From Mesocentrotus franciscanus (lineage: Eukaryota; Echinodermata; Echinoidea; Camarodonta; Strongylocentrotidae), in the NCBI GenBank assembly GCA_037976565.1, contig CP137675.1:16788992-16852991 (forward strand): 64,000 nucleotides of DNA. The letters are read 5' to 3'. Positions within the stretch are counted from its first letter, which is position 1. The number at the start of each line of letters is the position of its first letter. The position numbers and the translations under genes were made by a program. Positions 1-10,604 of the stretch are shown one piece after another. The notes beneath the pieces were generated by a model. That model was not told the DNA's origin. It saw nothing but the letters and a program-made list of their open reading frames with translations, and searched no databases.

Positions 1-118
1 GTAATACACGATGTAATTATCATAATAATAATACTCTGTATTTATAATGATTAATACATCTACGCTATAGATCAGTCGCTATTATTGTTCCCGATTCTTG
101 CTACGACAACCATTCACT

Positions 119-351
119 AGGACAACTACCCCCGGACAACTATCCTAGGGGGTAGTTGTCCGGGTGGTAGTTGTCCTGGGGGTATTTTTCCTAGGGGTAG
201 ATGTCTGGGGGTAGTTGTCCGGAGGGTAGTTGTCCTAGGGGGTAGTCGTCCTAGATGGTGGTTGCCCTAGGGGGTAGTTGTCCTAGAGGGTGGTTATCCT
301 AGGGGTGGTTATGCGGGCGGTGGTTGTCCAGGGGGTAAGTGTCCGGATACG
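119..351. repeat. Minisatellite of GGGGGTAGTTGTCCTA-like units with a hairpin end
   Basis: About a dozen imperfect units of roughly 16-18 bp built on GGGGTAGTTGTCC. At the left edge (119-150) the units are in the opposite orientation (GGACAACTACCCCC) to those that follow, so the edge can fold into a long hairpin. At the right edge the array ends in GTGTCCGGATACG (339-351). The same unit, the same 13-bp edge and a similar inverted other edge recur in reverse orientation at 28541-28753, so the array belongs to an interspersed element. Bases 1-118 show nothing recognisable. Confidence 0.85.
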
Positions 352-461
352 GTTTCGAAGGTACCGAGTGTGGGTAATTTTACTAATGCCGAAACAAAAT
401 GATGTGTATTATTTGTTTTATAAGATGATGTTTTATTTGTTTTCATAAAATCATGTTTTAT

Positions 462-508
462 AACACGTAATTTTACCTAATGACCGGTCATTAGTAAAAT
501 TACGTGTT
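462..508. repeat. 47-bp near-perfect palindrome
   Basis: Arms of 23-24 bp begin AACACGTAATTTTAC and meet at a central ACCGGT; a single extra C in the left arm is the only mismatch. A partial arm (GTAATTTTACTAATG) also lies near 375. It could be a terminal hairpin of the element carrying the minisatellite at 119-351, but that link is only by proximity. Confidence 0.85.
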
Positions 509-965
509 AGGCAAAATAAATACCTGGTCACGTGTACGCTCTCAACCAATCATTTGATTACGATCCGCTTCATCATCTTATAATAGCTGATAAATAACTC
601 GTTGACGTTATCTTTATCAACATCTTATAATAAAAGCACTTTGTTCCCAACTTGTTTGGGAGGGTATAGCAGAGAGAGAAGTGTATATTCCCACGATTAA
701 CGACGATTTATTATTATTCTTATTTGTTCATCGTCTTAACAAACGTGACAATGCTATTTGAATGTTTTGATGACAACAATAAAGGACATTGGGGTACTTT
801 GTTTATGGAGCGTCACATCATACACAGTCATGGCAATCACATGGCACATGAATTTAACGAGCATGATCAGCGTTTGTGTGTAATTGGGTTTTTACAGACG
901 TGTATCAATCAGATATGACTTGATTTAATTATTTTAAAGAAAATTGAATTTGAATTCCGGGCGAT

Positions 966-1005
966 ACTCTCTCTCTCTCTCTCCCCCTCTCTCTCTCTCT
1001 CTCTC
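966..1005. repeat. (CT)n microsatellite
   Basis: Interrupted CT tract inside the duplicated unit; the equivalent tract in copy 2 is at about 6675-6712. Confidence 0.9.
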
Positions 1006-1433
1006 GCTACGTAATTGCAGTCATTTTCCCTCTCATACTTCCTTCTTACCTCGAAGTATGTAAGGTGCATGTGTATACCAGGATAGAGGAAATAATAGCA
1101 TCGCTAAAATGATTCTTCTTCTTCTTCCTCTTATCATAATCATTATTATTATTATTATCATTATCATCATGAGCAGTAGCATCATCAGCACGATCATCCA
1201 AGCCAGTGGGGCGGTCGCTTATCATCTGACTATGGCGCCACATCCGCGCTTTTAAGAGTCAAAGGGGGAATGCAAAACAGTACTATATAAATAAGCCCTA
1301 TGTATAAAGCTCAGACAGGTTTTTAGGAAATTATCGTTTCAATAGCAAACGTCGCAACCATGCTATTTCTTTTTTCTTCTTCTTCAAATCTCGTTTAAAA
1401 GCTACCAGCCGTGTTCACACGATGGCAATTTTG

Positions 1434-1569
1434 GTCGGCGTAAAGGTCGTGTTTAGAGCTAGTCGGCATAAATATGGTAAGGTCGGCGTAGTAACCGTTT
1501 GAACGATAGTCGCGTTAGCTACGCCGACCTTTACGCCGACTGACTTACTCCTGGATTTATCCAGGAGTA
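1434..1569. repeat. Inverted-repeat cluster
   Basis: GTCGGCGTAAAGGTCG (1434-1449) is answered by its exact reverse complement at 1525-1540, with a further GTCGGCGTA between them. Next to it, 1546-1569 is a perfect hairpin: 11-bp arms TACTCCTGGAT/ATCCAGGAGTA and a 2-base loop. Copy 2 (about 7040-7090) keeps only the right-hand parts. It looks like a small inverted-repeat element or its remains. Confidence 0.7.
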
Positions 1570-1802
1570 ACGCGCTAACACGACAAGAGGGTAGCATAAG
1601 TTGACCGTGTGGATGCTCTCACTTGGCAAGTTGGTCCGAGTAAGAGCGTATGGACAACTAATGGTGTAAGTCAAATATTAATGGAATATTTATTGCTGCA
1701 GGAATTAACTTACGCCGACTAGGAAGCCCCGGCTGAACATGGCTCCAACCAGGCCCATGCTACAACTCAATTGTTCTTTGTTAGTATACCAGGAGTTCCA
1801 TC

Positions 1803-2863
1803 TCACGATTACCTTTGTGTGTTCGTTCACAGAACAGTCACGTTATATAATGAAGGGTGTCACATGCCCAGAGAACCGCTATCATGCCAATCTAATGCAC
1901 ATCTCTTACGATCATCACAATTTATTTTCAATCATTATTCGATTTTTCGTATAAAGCAAACATCTGTGATTAATTTTTTCCGCGTAAAGATATAAAGATG
2001 TGTACAGTACCCGTAAACATGTTTTGCTACGCCTTGGATTTTGTGATGGATTTTTACTGCAATGTACATTATTCTCAACTATAATGAGGCATTTCACCGC
2101 ACTGAAAAATGTGCTACAAGTGGAGTAACACGTTATACATTCCAATGATAATTATAATATACAACAATAGCGGGTTTAAAACAAAAAAAAATTTAAACCC
2201 ACTTTTCAAGAAGATAATGTTTATATACTTTTATTTCCAATTCCGTTTAGATTTTCGGGGTTGTATCATAGTTTTGAAATAACTTGTTTACATAATTAAT
2301 TAAAGTATAACCTACATATTGAACAAAGAAGTCCATATATATATTTATATATATATATATATATATAGATCGATAAATGTATATATATATATACAGATCT
2401 TTTCGTCATAAAGAAAACATGCTAGTTTCATTCAAAACTGATTTTTTTTTGGGGGGAGGGGGGAATTTATATATAAAAAAGGGGTGCAAACTTTGTTTGA
2501 CTCTGGCCCTCATTAAGAATCCTATTTATCAACCAAACAAGAGATTAACAATGACCAAAAAGAAGAAAAAAATCATTATGCCCACATGGCATTGGTCTTA
2601 ATGATTGAGCTTGAAAATATATCAAATGAGCTCATAATTTCAGATACGGAAGCCTGACAAAAAAATCAAACTGTATTCATACATTCATAATAAAGTTTAA
2701 ATTCCTATTTCAACAGTTTCTATTTCCCCCAAAATCACTTAATAAAAAGACAAATCATGCATTTTCAAAAGACTGGAATCAGGTGGCAATTATAAAGAAA
2801 TCAATGACTTTGATTAGTATACAGAAACAGAGAGAATATACCATCCTATATATTCATCATATT
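1803..2863 (+). repeat. ~1 kb sub-repeat A1 with internal hairpin
   Basis: Begins CACGATTACCTTTGTGTG and is followed directly by a diverged second copy (B1, from 2864). It contains a hairpin (2172-2200: GGGTTTAAA ... TTTAAACCC), then a conserved stretch (TTATATACTTTTATTTCC) and AT-rich microsatellite around 2335-2395. Short open frames here are not kept in the same phase in the other copies, so they are not called as genes. Confidence 0.75.
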
Positions 2864-4196
2864 CACGATAACCTTTGTGTGTTCCTCCACAGAACAGTCA
2901 CGTTAGATGATGAAGGGTGTCATGTGCCCAGAGAACCACTACCATGCCAGTCTCATGCAATCTATTACGATCATCATAATTTATTGTCAATCATAGTTCG
3001 ATTTGTTCGTATAGAGCAAACATCTGTGATGTTGTTTTCCGCCTAAAGGTACCAATACGTGACTGTATAGTACCCGTCAAAGGTTTTGTTATATACGCCT
3101 TGGATTTTGTGATGGATTTTTACTGCAATGTGTATTCCCAAATTGAAAATGGCATGTCACCGCACTGAAAAATGTGTTGCAAGTAGAGGTACACATTATA
3201 CATTCCAATGATAATTATGATATACAACAATAGTGGGTTTTAACAAGTTCTTTTTTAACCCACTTCTTTGTTGATGAATGTAATGTTTATATACTTTTAT
3301 TTCCAATTCCGTTTAGATTTTCGGGATTAGTTTGGAAATAATTTGTTTACATAATCAATTAAGGTAAAACTTTCATGATAGTTAAAAAAGTGCACATATA
3401 GATCGATAAATGTATACAAACAGATCTTGTCGTTATATAAAAAGAAAACATGCTAGTTACATTCTCAACTGAAATTGTTTTGGGGGAATTTAAAAAGAAA
3501 ACAGCATTGCAAACTTGGTTTGACTCTGATCTTCATTCTGAATCATATTTATTAACCAAACAAGAGATTGACAATGACGAACAAAAAAGAAGAAGGAAGA
3601 AAAACAATTATGCTCACATGTCATTGGTCTTAATTATTGATTGAGCGTGAAAATAGATCAAATGACCTCTAAGAAACGTGCTGGTGAATTGTCTTTCCCA
3701 TCGGCTGCCGCAAAACTGTGGAACCAGCTTCCTATACTGCTGTGCAGGCGGCCTCATCTGTTGACCACTTCAAGAAAAATACTCAAGTCACATCTATTTT
3801 GCTAGAAATTACTTTATTACCAGCCTACATATTCTTAACTGATCTCTGAGAAGTGACTAACTTTTGTTTATAAGTGCCCCAAACATTGTGAAGCGGTGTG
3901 TATGCAGCGCTTTGTAACCGCAAGGAAAAGGCGCAATATCAAATATCTTTTGGATTGGATTGGATAGATGAATTTCAAATACGGAAGCCTGAACAAAATC
4001 AAACCATACTCATACATTCATAATCAAATTTAAATTTCTATTTCCACAATTTCTGTTTCCACAAAATCATTTAATAAAAAGACAAATCATGCATTCTCAA
4101 AAGACTGAAATCAGGTGGTAATTATAAAGAAAATCAATGACTTTGATCGGTATACAAAAAGAGAGAGAAATACCATACTATATTATTCATAATATT
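2864..4196 (+). repeat. ~1 kb sub-repeat B1, interrupted by an L2 fragment
   Basis: Diverged direct copy of A1, starting at the same motif (CACGATAACCTTTGTGTG). The hairpin is kept at 3233-3263 (GTGGGTTTTAA ... TTAACCCAC). The unit is split at 3661-3966 by a LINE tail; the other side resumes at ATGAATTTCAAATACGG, which is contiguous in copy 2 at about 11790. Confidence 0.75.
3661..3966 (+). mobile_element. 3' end of an L2/CR1-like LINE
   Basis: A frame beginning near 3676 reads as the C-terminus typical of L2/CR1 reverse transcriptase ORFs (A-G-E-L-S-F-P-S-A-A-A-K-L-W-N-Q-L-P), with one frameshift before a terminal K-S-H-L-F-C-stop. It is followed by a tail with GCGCTTTGTAA ... AAGGCGCAATAT and a (ATTGG)n end, as in LINEs of this group. 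The matching place in copy 2 (near 11786) has no insert, so the insertion came after the duplication or was lost there. I see no clear target-site duplication. Confidence 0.8.
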
Positions 4197-5640
4197 TTAC
4201 GGATGGGGGAGGCCAAGAGGAAAGCTTGGTATGGTGAATGGCTGCTTTAATTTCGATTTCAATAATGGTTTATTAATGCAATCTATACATGACTAGCAGC
4301 CGAAGCTGGATCATCGTGTTTGCATGTAATATTGACATATCATATTTAAAATATAAGGACATGTTAAAAACAAACTAACATGATACTTACAAAGGGAGAT
4401 AAATAATGGCAATCCTAGGACATTTTCTAAGATGAATATATGTTGCACAGTTATCTGCTTGAGTGTTCAAACATAATAGACTTAAAATCATACACGGAAA
4501 GAAAGACAAAGAAAGTGTCTATGTATTTGGTCAAATAAGTAACAATAATCAATTAAGGAGGAATTATACAATAAATAAAGAAAAACTAAGAACAGAATAG
4601 AACAATTCGAGACAAACAAATAAAAGTTTAGAAGAATGGGGACACACGAATATATCTAATAAGACAAAAGAAATTTAGGGAGAATATTTGTTAAGGGAAG
4701 CTGCAGAAGGTATTTTTTTTATTTTAAAAGTTTAAGAAGATAACTGCCAGCAAAGTTGATGAATGGGAACAGAATATATAGGCCTAGATTCATTCATTCA
4801 TTCACCCATTCATTCATCCATTCGTTTAATTTATTTATTTCCATGAAAACACAGTCAGAGTAAATAAACTTTTATTCATACAGCAAAATATTGAAAATAC
4901 ACAGTAATTTATATCATCGGCAATGTAGAAAGAATGATGTAATTTACAATGTACAGAGTAGGAAAAAAAATTAACACAATTATTATGGAGCATAGATTAT
5001 ACGTACATGACATGAGAAGTAAACTATCCTGTGGAAAAGCGGGATTATGAAAATCAAATGTTTGGTAGATAGTTCAATAGTACATGTATTTAGAATACAA
5101 ATTCAGTTTTTAGTCGCTTTGTGAATGTTAAACTATTTCTTATAACACACGGATGCCTCTAACATGCACAGCAATCAGTCATGAAAATATTCGCTTTGCT
5201 TACAATTGAGGCATAGCTGTTTCCCAATATTAGAAAGATTCAATGAATTATTATTCATCGTGACATTATATTGTTTGGTCCCTGCTAAACATTATTTAAA
5301 TATCAGAGCTTTCCAATCCAAGCGTTTCTCGAATGCACATTTCTTTTCTGTTTACTTAGTGTATCAAGTTGATACTAAATAGCTAAGAAATAAGGGGGAA
5401 CGGCATCCAGAGCTGCATGAGGTGGAGTAAGACTGGAAGAGTGCAATGGAATTTCTGTGACTAAAAAAGTGGAAGAGTATGTCAACCAACCTCCGGGTAT
5501 TTAAAAGATACCATGATATCCGCCTCATGCGAACCAAACACAGCCGACCGCTCATGACCCATTAGCTAACACCAAACAGAGCAAAATGCAGCATAAAGAA
5601 AATATGTGGCACGTGTAGCAGGACCATAACTGGAAATTTC
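4197..5640. repeat. Right part of duplicated unit, no gene seen
   Basis: AT-rich sequence matched closely by about 11990-13612. It holds CATT-rich tandem bits (4787-4850) and many stops in all frames. No gene, RNA or known transposon is recognised. Confidence 0.7.
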
Positions 5641-5654
5641 CAGTTAACATTACC

Positions 5655-5762
5655 AAAGGTTTGAACGCCTTCGATTTTGTGATAGATTTTTATTGCAATT
5701 TGTATTCCAAAATTTAATGTAGCATGTCACCGCACTAAAAACACATTCCAATCATAAATTAT
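5655..5762 (+). repeat. Fragment of the ~1 kb sub-repeat
   Basis: Stretch with GATTTTGTGATAGATTTTTA and GCATGTCACCGCACT, matching 3100-3180 inside B1. It is a third, short copy outside the two main sub-repeats. Confidence 0.75.
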
Positions 5763-6313
5763 GATCAGGGGCGGCGGAGAGTTTTCCAAAGTGTGGGGGG
5801 AGCACCAAAAAAGGGGGCACTTTCAGGAAAAAAGGGGTACCAACAAATGGAAACCTCAAAGTGAACATACAGCATTTTTAGACACAGGTATTTACCCCTA
5901 CATCGTCATTATTGTGATGGCAATACCAGGGATGACATTAATATTGTTTCTCTCGTTACGTGGTACAAGATACTGCTTAAGCAACAAACTTTGCAGTTGG
6001 GTGTGATGGTCTGAATATCAATTTCGAGCGAGCGAAGCGAGCGAGCAAAAAATAAAGATTTGTAAGGTAGCAGTGCGAAAAATTGCATCTTAAAAAAGGA
6101 CAAATCAACCTCAATCAACCTCCCGGTAGTTAAAAGATACATGTACCATGATATCTACTTCATGCGAACCAGATACGGCCGACCGAAATCGTAGTTGGAT
6201 ATAGTCCGAGGATTGAAGCAGTACTACTGAGCAAGAAATTAACATTTTGTATGAGAGTCAAGAACCTTCACCAATATACCACAGTGCTCTACAGTGCTAT
6301 TTGGATATTCAGA
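5763..6313. mobile_element. MITE-like fragment between the duplicated units
   Basis: Starts CAGGGGCGGCGGAGAG, resembling the CAGTGGCGGATCCAG termini seen at 18674 and 31149. A palindromic stretch GAGCGAGCGAAGCGAGCGAG lies near 6025. No clean right end or target duplication is visible. From about 6105 to 6190 the sequence again matches 5480-5550 of copy 1. Confidence 0.45.
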
Positions 6314-6674
6314 AGCTGATAATAATATTAGCCTAACTCTTTGACGTTATCTTTATCAACATCTTGTAATAAAAGCACTTTGTCCCAACTTGCTTGGGGT
6401 ATATCAATGAAATATTCATATTCAATGCATATTATTTTCCACGATGAGCGGCGATGTATTATTATTCTTATTGTGCATTGTCTCTATACAAACGTGACCA
6501 TGTTTTTGGAACGTTTTGATGACAATAATAAACGACATTGGGGTATTATGTTTATGGAGCGTCACATCATACACGTGGCAACCACATGGCACATGAATTG
6601 AACGAGCATGATCAGCATGATCAGCACTGGATTTAATCATTTTAAAGTAAATTGAATTTGAATTCCGGGCCATA

Positions 6675-6706
<32 letters not shown>

Positions 6707-7259
6707 ATCTCTCTCGTTACGTCATTGCAGTCCTTTTCCCTCTCGTACTTCCTCCTTACTTCGAAGTATGTAAGGTGCATGTGTATACCAGGATAGAGAA
6801 AATAATAGCTTATAACGCTTAAAATGATTCTTCTTCTTCGTCTTCTTCTTCTTCCTCTTATCATAATCATTATCATTATTATCATTATCATCATGAGCAG
6901 TAGCATCATCAGCACGATCATCCAAGTCAGTAGTGCGGTCGCTTATCATCTGACTATATGGCGCCACATCCGCGCTTTTAAGAGTCAAAGGAGGAATGCA
7001 AAACAGTACTATAATTAAGGCCTATGTAGAAAGCATGTATTGAACGATAGTCGTGTTAGGTACGCCGACTGCATGATCCAGGAGTAACGCGCTAACACGA
7101 CAAGAGGGTAGCATAAGTTGACCGTGTGGATGCTCTCACTTGGCAAGTTGGTCCGAGTAAAAGCGTATGGACAACTAATGGTGTAAGTCAAATATGTATG
7201 GAATATTTATTGCTGCAGGAATTAACTTACCCCGACTAGGAAGCCCCGGCTGAACATGG

Positions 7260-8491
7260 CTCCAACCAGGCCCATGCTACAACTCAATTGTTCTTTGTTA
7301 GTATACCAGGTGTTCCATCTCACGATTACCTTTGTGTGTTCCTTCACAGAACAGTCACGTTAGATAATGAAGGGTGTCACATGCCCAGAGAACCGCTATC
7401 ATGCCAGTCTCATGCACATCTATTACGATCATCATAATTTATTGTCAATCATAATCAGGCCCGTAGCCAGGGGGCACGTGCCCCAAAATTTCAAGATCAT
7501 ACACCCTCCTCATAGCCCCCTCCCCAGGACGTCGATCAATTAAATGTATGTGCCCCCAAACATCAAACTCTGGCTACGGCCCAGATCATAATTCGATTTT
7601 TCGTATTAAGCAAACATCTGGGATTTTTTTTCGCGTAAAGATATAAAGATGTGTACAGTACCTGTCAAAAAGTTTATCTACGCCTTGGATTTTGTGATGG
7701 ATTTTTACTGCAATGTGCATTATTCCCAACTTTAATGAGGCATTTCACCGCACTGGAAAATGTGCTACAAGCGGAGTAACGCATTATACATTCCAATGAT
7801 TATTATAATATACAACAATAGCGGGTTTTAAAAAAATATTTTTAAACCCACTTTTTCACGAATGTAATGTTTATATACTTTTATTTCCAATTCCGTTTGG
7901 ATTTCCTGGGTTGTATCATAGTTTTGAAATAACTTGTTTACATAATTAATTAAAGTATAACCTACATGTTGAACAAAGAAGTGCATATATATATATATAT
8001 AGATCGATAAATGTATATATATACAAATCATTTCGTCATAAAGAAAACATGCTAGTTACATTCTCAACTGATTTTTTGGGGGGAGGGGAATTATATATAA
8101 AAAAAGGGGTGCAAACTTTGTTTGACTCTGGCCCTCATTAAGAATCCTATTTATCAACCAAACAAGAGATTAACAATGACCAAAAAGAAGAAGAAAAAAA
8201 TGATTTTGCCCACATGGCATTGGTCTTAATGATTGAGCTTGAAAATATATCAAATGAGCTCATAATTTCAGATACGGAAGCCTGACAAAAAAATCAAACT
8301 GTATTCATACATTCATAATAAAGTTTAAATTCCTATTTCAACAGTTTCTATTTCCCCAAAATCACTTAATAAAAATACAAATCAAGCATTATCAGAAGAC
8401 TGGATTCAGGTGGTAATTATACAGAAATCAATTAATTTGATCGGTATGCAGAAACAGAGACTACTCAGAGAGAGAGAATGCCATCCTATAT
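7260..8491 (+). repeat. Sub-repeat A2 (copy of A1)
   Basis: Matches 1743-2850 closely, hairpin included (about 7822-7850: GGGTTTTAAA ... TTTAAACCC). It is interrupted by the MITE at 7456-7584 and ends at the LINE insertion point. Confidence 0.8.
7456..7584. mobile_element. hAT-like MITE, 129 bp, 8-bp target duplication
   Basis: Terminal inverted repeats CAGGCCCGTAGCCAG and CTGGCTACGGCCCAG, flanked by ATCATAAT on both sides (7448-7455 and 7585-7592). The equivalent place in copy 1 (near 1935) lacks the insert. An 8-bp duplication with CAG-starting ends fits the hAT superfamily. There is no coding capacity. Confidence 0.8.
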
Positions 8492-9639
8492 AATAATAAT
8501 AATAATAATAGGCATTTGTATAGCGCCGTCTATCTAGACAATGCTATTTCGAGGCGCACAAGAAAAATAGAAAGAATTAGAAAGTTTGGACAAGAAAGTT
8601 CGGATGAGTGTCATAGTGCCAAGTACAGGTATTGTTAAAAAAAGATAAGATTTCAGCTTTGATTTAAAGGTCTCTAAGGAAGTTATGATTCTCAAATTAA
8701 ATGGTAAATTATTCCAAAGACAAGGTGCTGCAGATGAAAAGGCCTTTTCACAACAGGCTCCTCGTGTCTTTGGGATCTTAAGAAGATGCTGGTGTGATAA
8801 TCTTAGACTACGAGCTGGTGTATAAGGCATAATAAGGTTTTGTAAACAGTTTGGTGCTAATCCGTTTACAGCCTTCCATGTGAGGAGAAGGATTTTGAAT
8901 TCTATGCGCTTGCGGATTGGCAACCAGTGCAGCTTTTTGAGAACAGGAGAAATGTGATCATATTTAGATGTCCCTGATAAAACCCTGGCAGCTGCATTCT
9001 GAGCAAGTTGAAGTTTGTCAAGATTGCGTGAAGTAATATTGAAAAGAAGAGCATTGCCAATATATAATCGAGATAAAAACAAATGCATGTATAAGCAAAG
9101 CAGCAGACTTATGGTCAAGGACTTTTCGAATGCTATTAACATTATGGATGTTATAATACACTGATTGACAGATCTTCTTCACGTGGGCATCCATGCACAT
9201 GTTCTCGTCAAATATAACACCGAGATTTCGAACTGACGGAGCAGCCCGAATCTGGGAGTTACCAATCTGTATATTACGTTCCTTGATCAAATGATGTTGC
9301 GACTTAGAAGTAACTATAAGCAACTCTGTTTTACTCTCATTTAATTTCAACCTATTTATGAGCATCCATGACCTCATATCTTCTATAGTAGCCTGTAGAC
9401 GATGCCTGGCAGAAATTTCACTTGCAGGGTCGGATGTAGCCTATAATCTAGGCGGAGTGCCGAGCTTTTTTCTTTGCTGCTAGACTAACCCTAAGCAGAA
9501 CGTCTGATACGGCGAGACTACGAACCGTGAGTCGCGAAGCGGCTCACCGCCTATAATCACTGGTCTAGCTTTAGTCGTTGTTTTTTTATTATCGACAATG
9601 AATCCGTGGCAGTTTTTCGTACGAAAAACCCTCATGAAT

Positions 9640-9750
9640 ACGAAATGAACTCAACCAATCAGAAACACGTATGGAGAAGAGTCTATGCATATGCATATGC
9701 ATATTATAAATCACGTGACATTACGTCATTTTCTTCATCCAAGATGGCGG
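9640..9750 (+). promoter_or_regulatory. Promoter-like sequence inside the Mutator-like element
   Basis: In order: CCAAT (near 9654), a TATTATAAAT box (near 9701), CACGTG E-box (near 9712), TTACGTCA CRE/ATF-like site (near 9721) and CAAGATGGCGG (9740-9750), a YY1-like motif often found at animal transcription or translation starts. The order and spacing look like a real core promoter picked up with the gene start. Activity is not shown. Confidence 0.5.
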
Positions 9751-10047
9751 GTAGTTCATGCGACGACGATCTTCTGCGAGAAAGTTTATCATATGCGGCC
9801 AACAAACTAGGCATTCCTAAGTAATGGAAAATTCAGAGAACTGCAGGAATCCGCTATTCGTAGCGTTATTGAAGCCGGCAGGGATATTTTTGTTGCATTA
9901 CCTACTGGTTTTGGAAAGAGTGCAATATACCAAGCAATCCCCTTGTGCTGTGATTTTCTACGCGACCACGGATTCTATGATCATGATGACTCGAGTCGTT
10001 GCCGTTGGCAGAACGAAAGCAAGGGAACCACTAATTTGTCATTGTAA
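9744..10047 (+). pseudogene. Fragment of a RecQ-type DNA helicase, captured in transposon
   Basis: An ATG in AAGATGGCGG context at 9744 opens 26 codons (M-A-G-S-S-C ... L-G-I-P-K) to a stop at 9822. The next frame, from 9832 to the stop at 10045, encodes F-R-E-L-Q-E-S-A-I-R, then G-R-D-I-F-V-A-L-P-T-G-F-G-K-S-A-I-Y-Q. This is RecQ motif 0 (F-R-x-x-Q) followed by the Walker A motif (P-T-G-x-G-K-S). About one frameshift separates the two parts, and everything after motif I (DEAH box, motifs III-VI, RQC) is missing. RecQ helicases unwind DNA with ATP in the nucleus; this piece cannot. It lies wholly between the inverted repeats, so it moved with the element. Confidence 0.75.
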
Positions 10048-10604
10048 ATTTGATACGATAATTGTTTTACCATACAAAGATATATGTTTTATTGTTCACA
10101 TAAAACTACAATTTTTAATTTTTGATATTTCACAGTAGTAAAATGATCATTTTAAAGATTTTTTGGTTTCATCTCCCTTCTTCCTTTTTATTACCCCTAT
10201 TTAGTAATGGACGAGCGCAATCTTTTTCGTTGCGGTTTCTTATATCTGATTGGTCGAACGTAACATAGGTGTACCTTATTTGGTAGGGCTGTTGAATGAT
10301 TCATAGATCCGCCATTTTGAATATATATGAATATTGATTAGCTAGACCAGTGATTATAGGCGGTGAGCCGCTCCGCGACTCACGGTTCGTAGTCTCGCCG
10401 TATCAGACGTTCTGCTTAGGGTTAGTCTAGCAGCAAAGAAAAAAGCTCGGCACTCCGCCTAGATTATAGGCTAGGTCGGATGGGTCGAAGGAAACGTACA
10501 ATTGTGTATCATCTGCATACAAATGAATGCTTACGCCATGTTTATGAGCAATTTTTGCAAGAGGACTAGAATAAATGCTAAAAAACAATGGCCCGACGAC
10601 TGAC

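Larger units (their letters stand above)
586..5640 (+). repeat. Tandem segmental duplication, copy 1 (~5 kb)
   Basis: Nearly every part of this block can be matched in the same order and orientation to 6314-13612: for example the stretch ending CAACATCTTATAATAAAAGC near 630, the CT tract near 970, the GCAGTAGCATCATCAGCACG stretch near 1175, and the tail near 5520-5620. No frame is kept open across the copies, so I call it non-coding. Private to this copy are an L2 fragment (3661-3966) and a stretch at about 1310-1500 that is missing from copy 2. I do not recognise the unit as a named transposon. Confidence 0.85.
9437..10473. mobile_element. Non-autonomous Mutator-like element with captured gene fragment
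   Basis: Both ends are the same 134 bp in inverted orientation (9437-9570 and 10340-10473), starting TAGCCTATAATCTAGG; I see one mismatch. The flanks are GGTCGGATG on both sides (9428-9436 and 10474-10482), a 9-bp target duplication inside the LINE reading frame. Long inverted repeats plus a 9-bp duplication are the Mutator/MULE signature. No transposase is visible. The interior holds promoter-like sequence and a RecQ-like reading frame (9744-10047). On the right (about 10245-10320) it has an inverted CCAAT box and, on the minus strand, another AAATGGCGG start-like motif. Confidence 0.85.
8492..10604 (-). mobile_element. 5'-truncated L2/CR1-like LINE, split by a DNA transposon
   Basis: On the minus strand the element runs from about 10604 to an (ATT)n tail at 8493-8511. 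The fragment at 10604-10474 encodes reverse-transcriptase motif C ([11 protein letters not shown]). After removing the insert at 9437-10473 and one copy of its target duplication, the frame runs straight on into 9427-9018. A frameshift near 9080 then joins the C-terminal part (about 9085-8620), with Q-N-A-A-A-R-V-L-S-G, L-K-K-L-H-W-L-P-I and F-S-S-A-A-P-C-L-W-N-N-L-P, as in L2/CR1 ORFs. It is dead: 5' truncated and frameshifted. It sits in the middle of duplicated copy 2, and copy 1 (near 2848-2863) shows the uninterrupted sequence. Confidence 0.9.

Noticed and set aside
2864..2990. C/D-box snoRNA
   Set aside because: ATGATGA resembles a C box, but no properly placed D box or closing stem is seen.
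1739..3046. Short frames with Cys/His residues in the sub-repeats
   Set aside because: Looked like a repeated small secreted protein, but phase and stops differ between copies, so there is no coding conservation.
8534..9377. Minus-strand frames taken as host genes
   Set aside because: They match the C-terminal part of L2/CR1 reverse-transcriptase ORFs.
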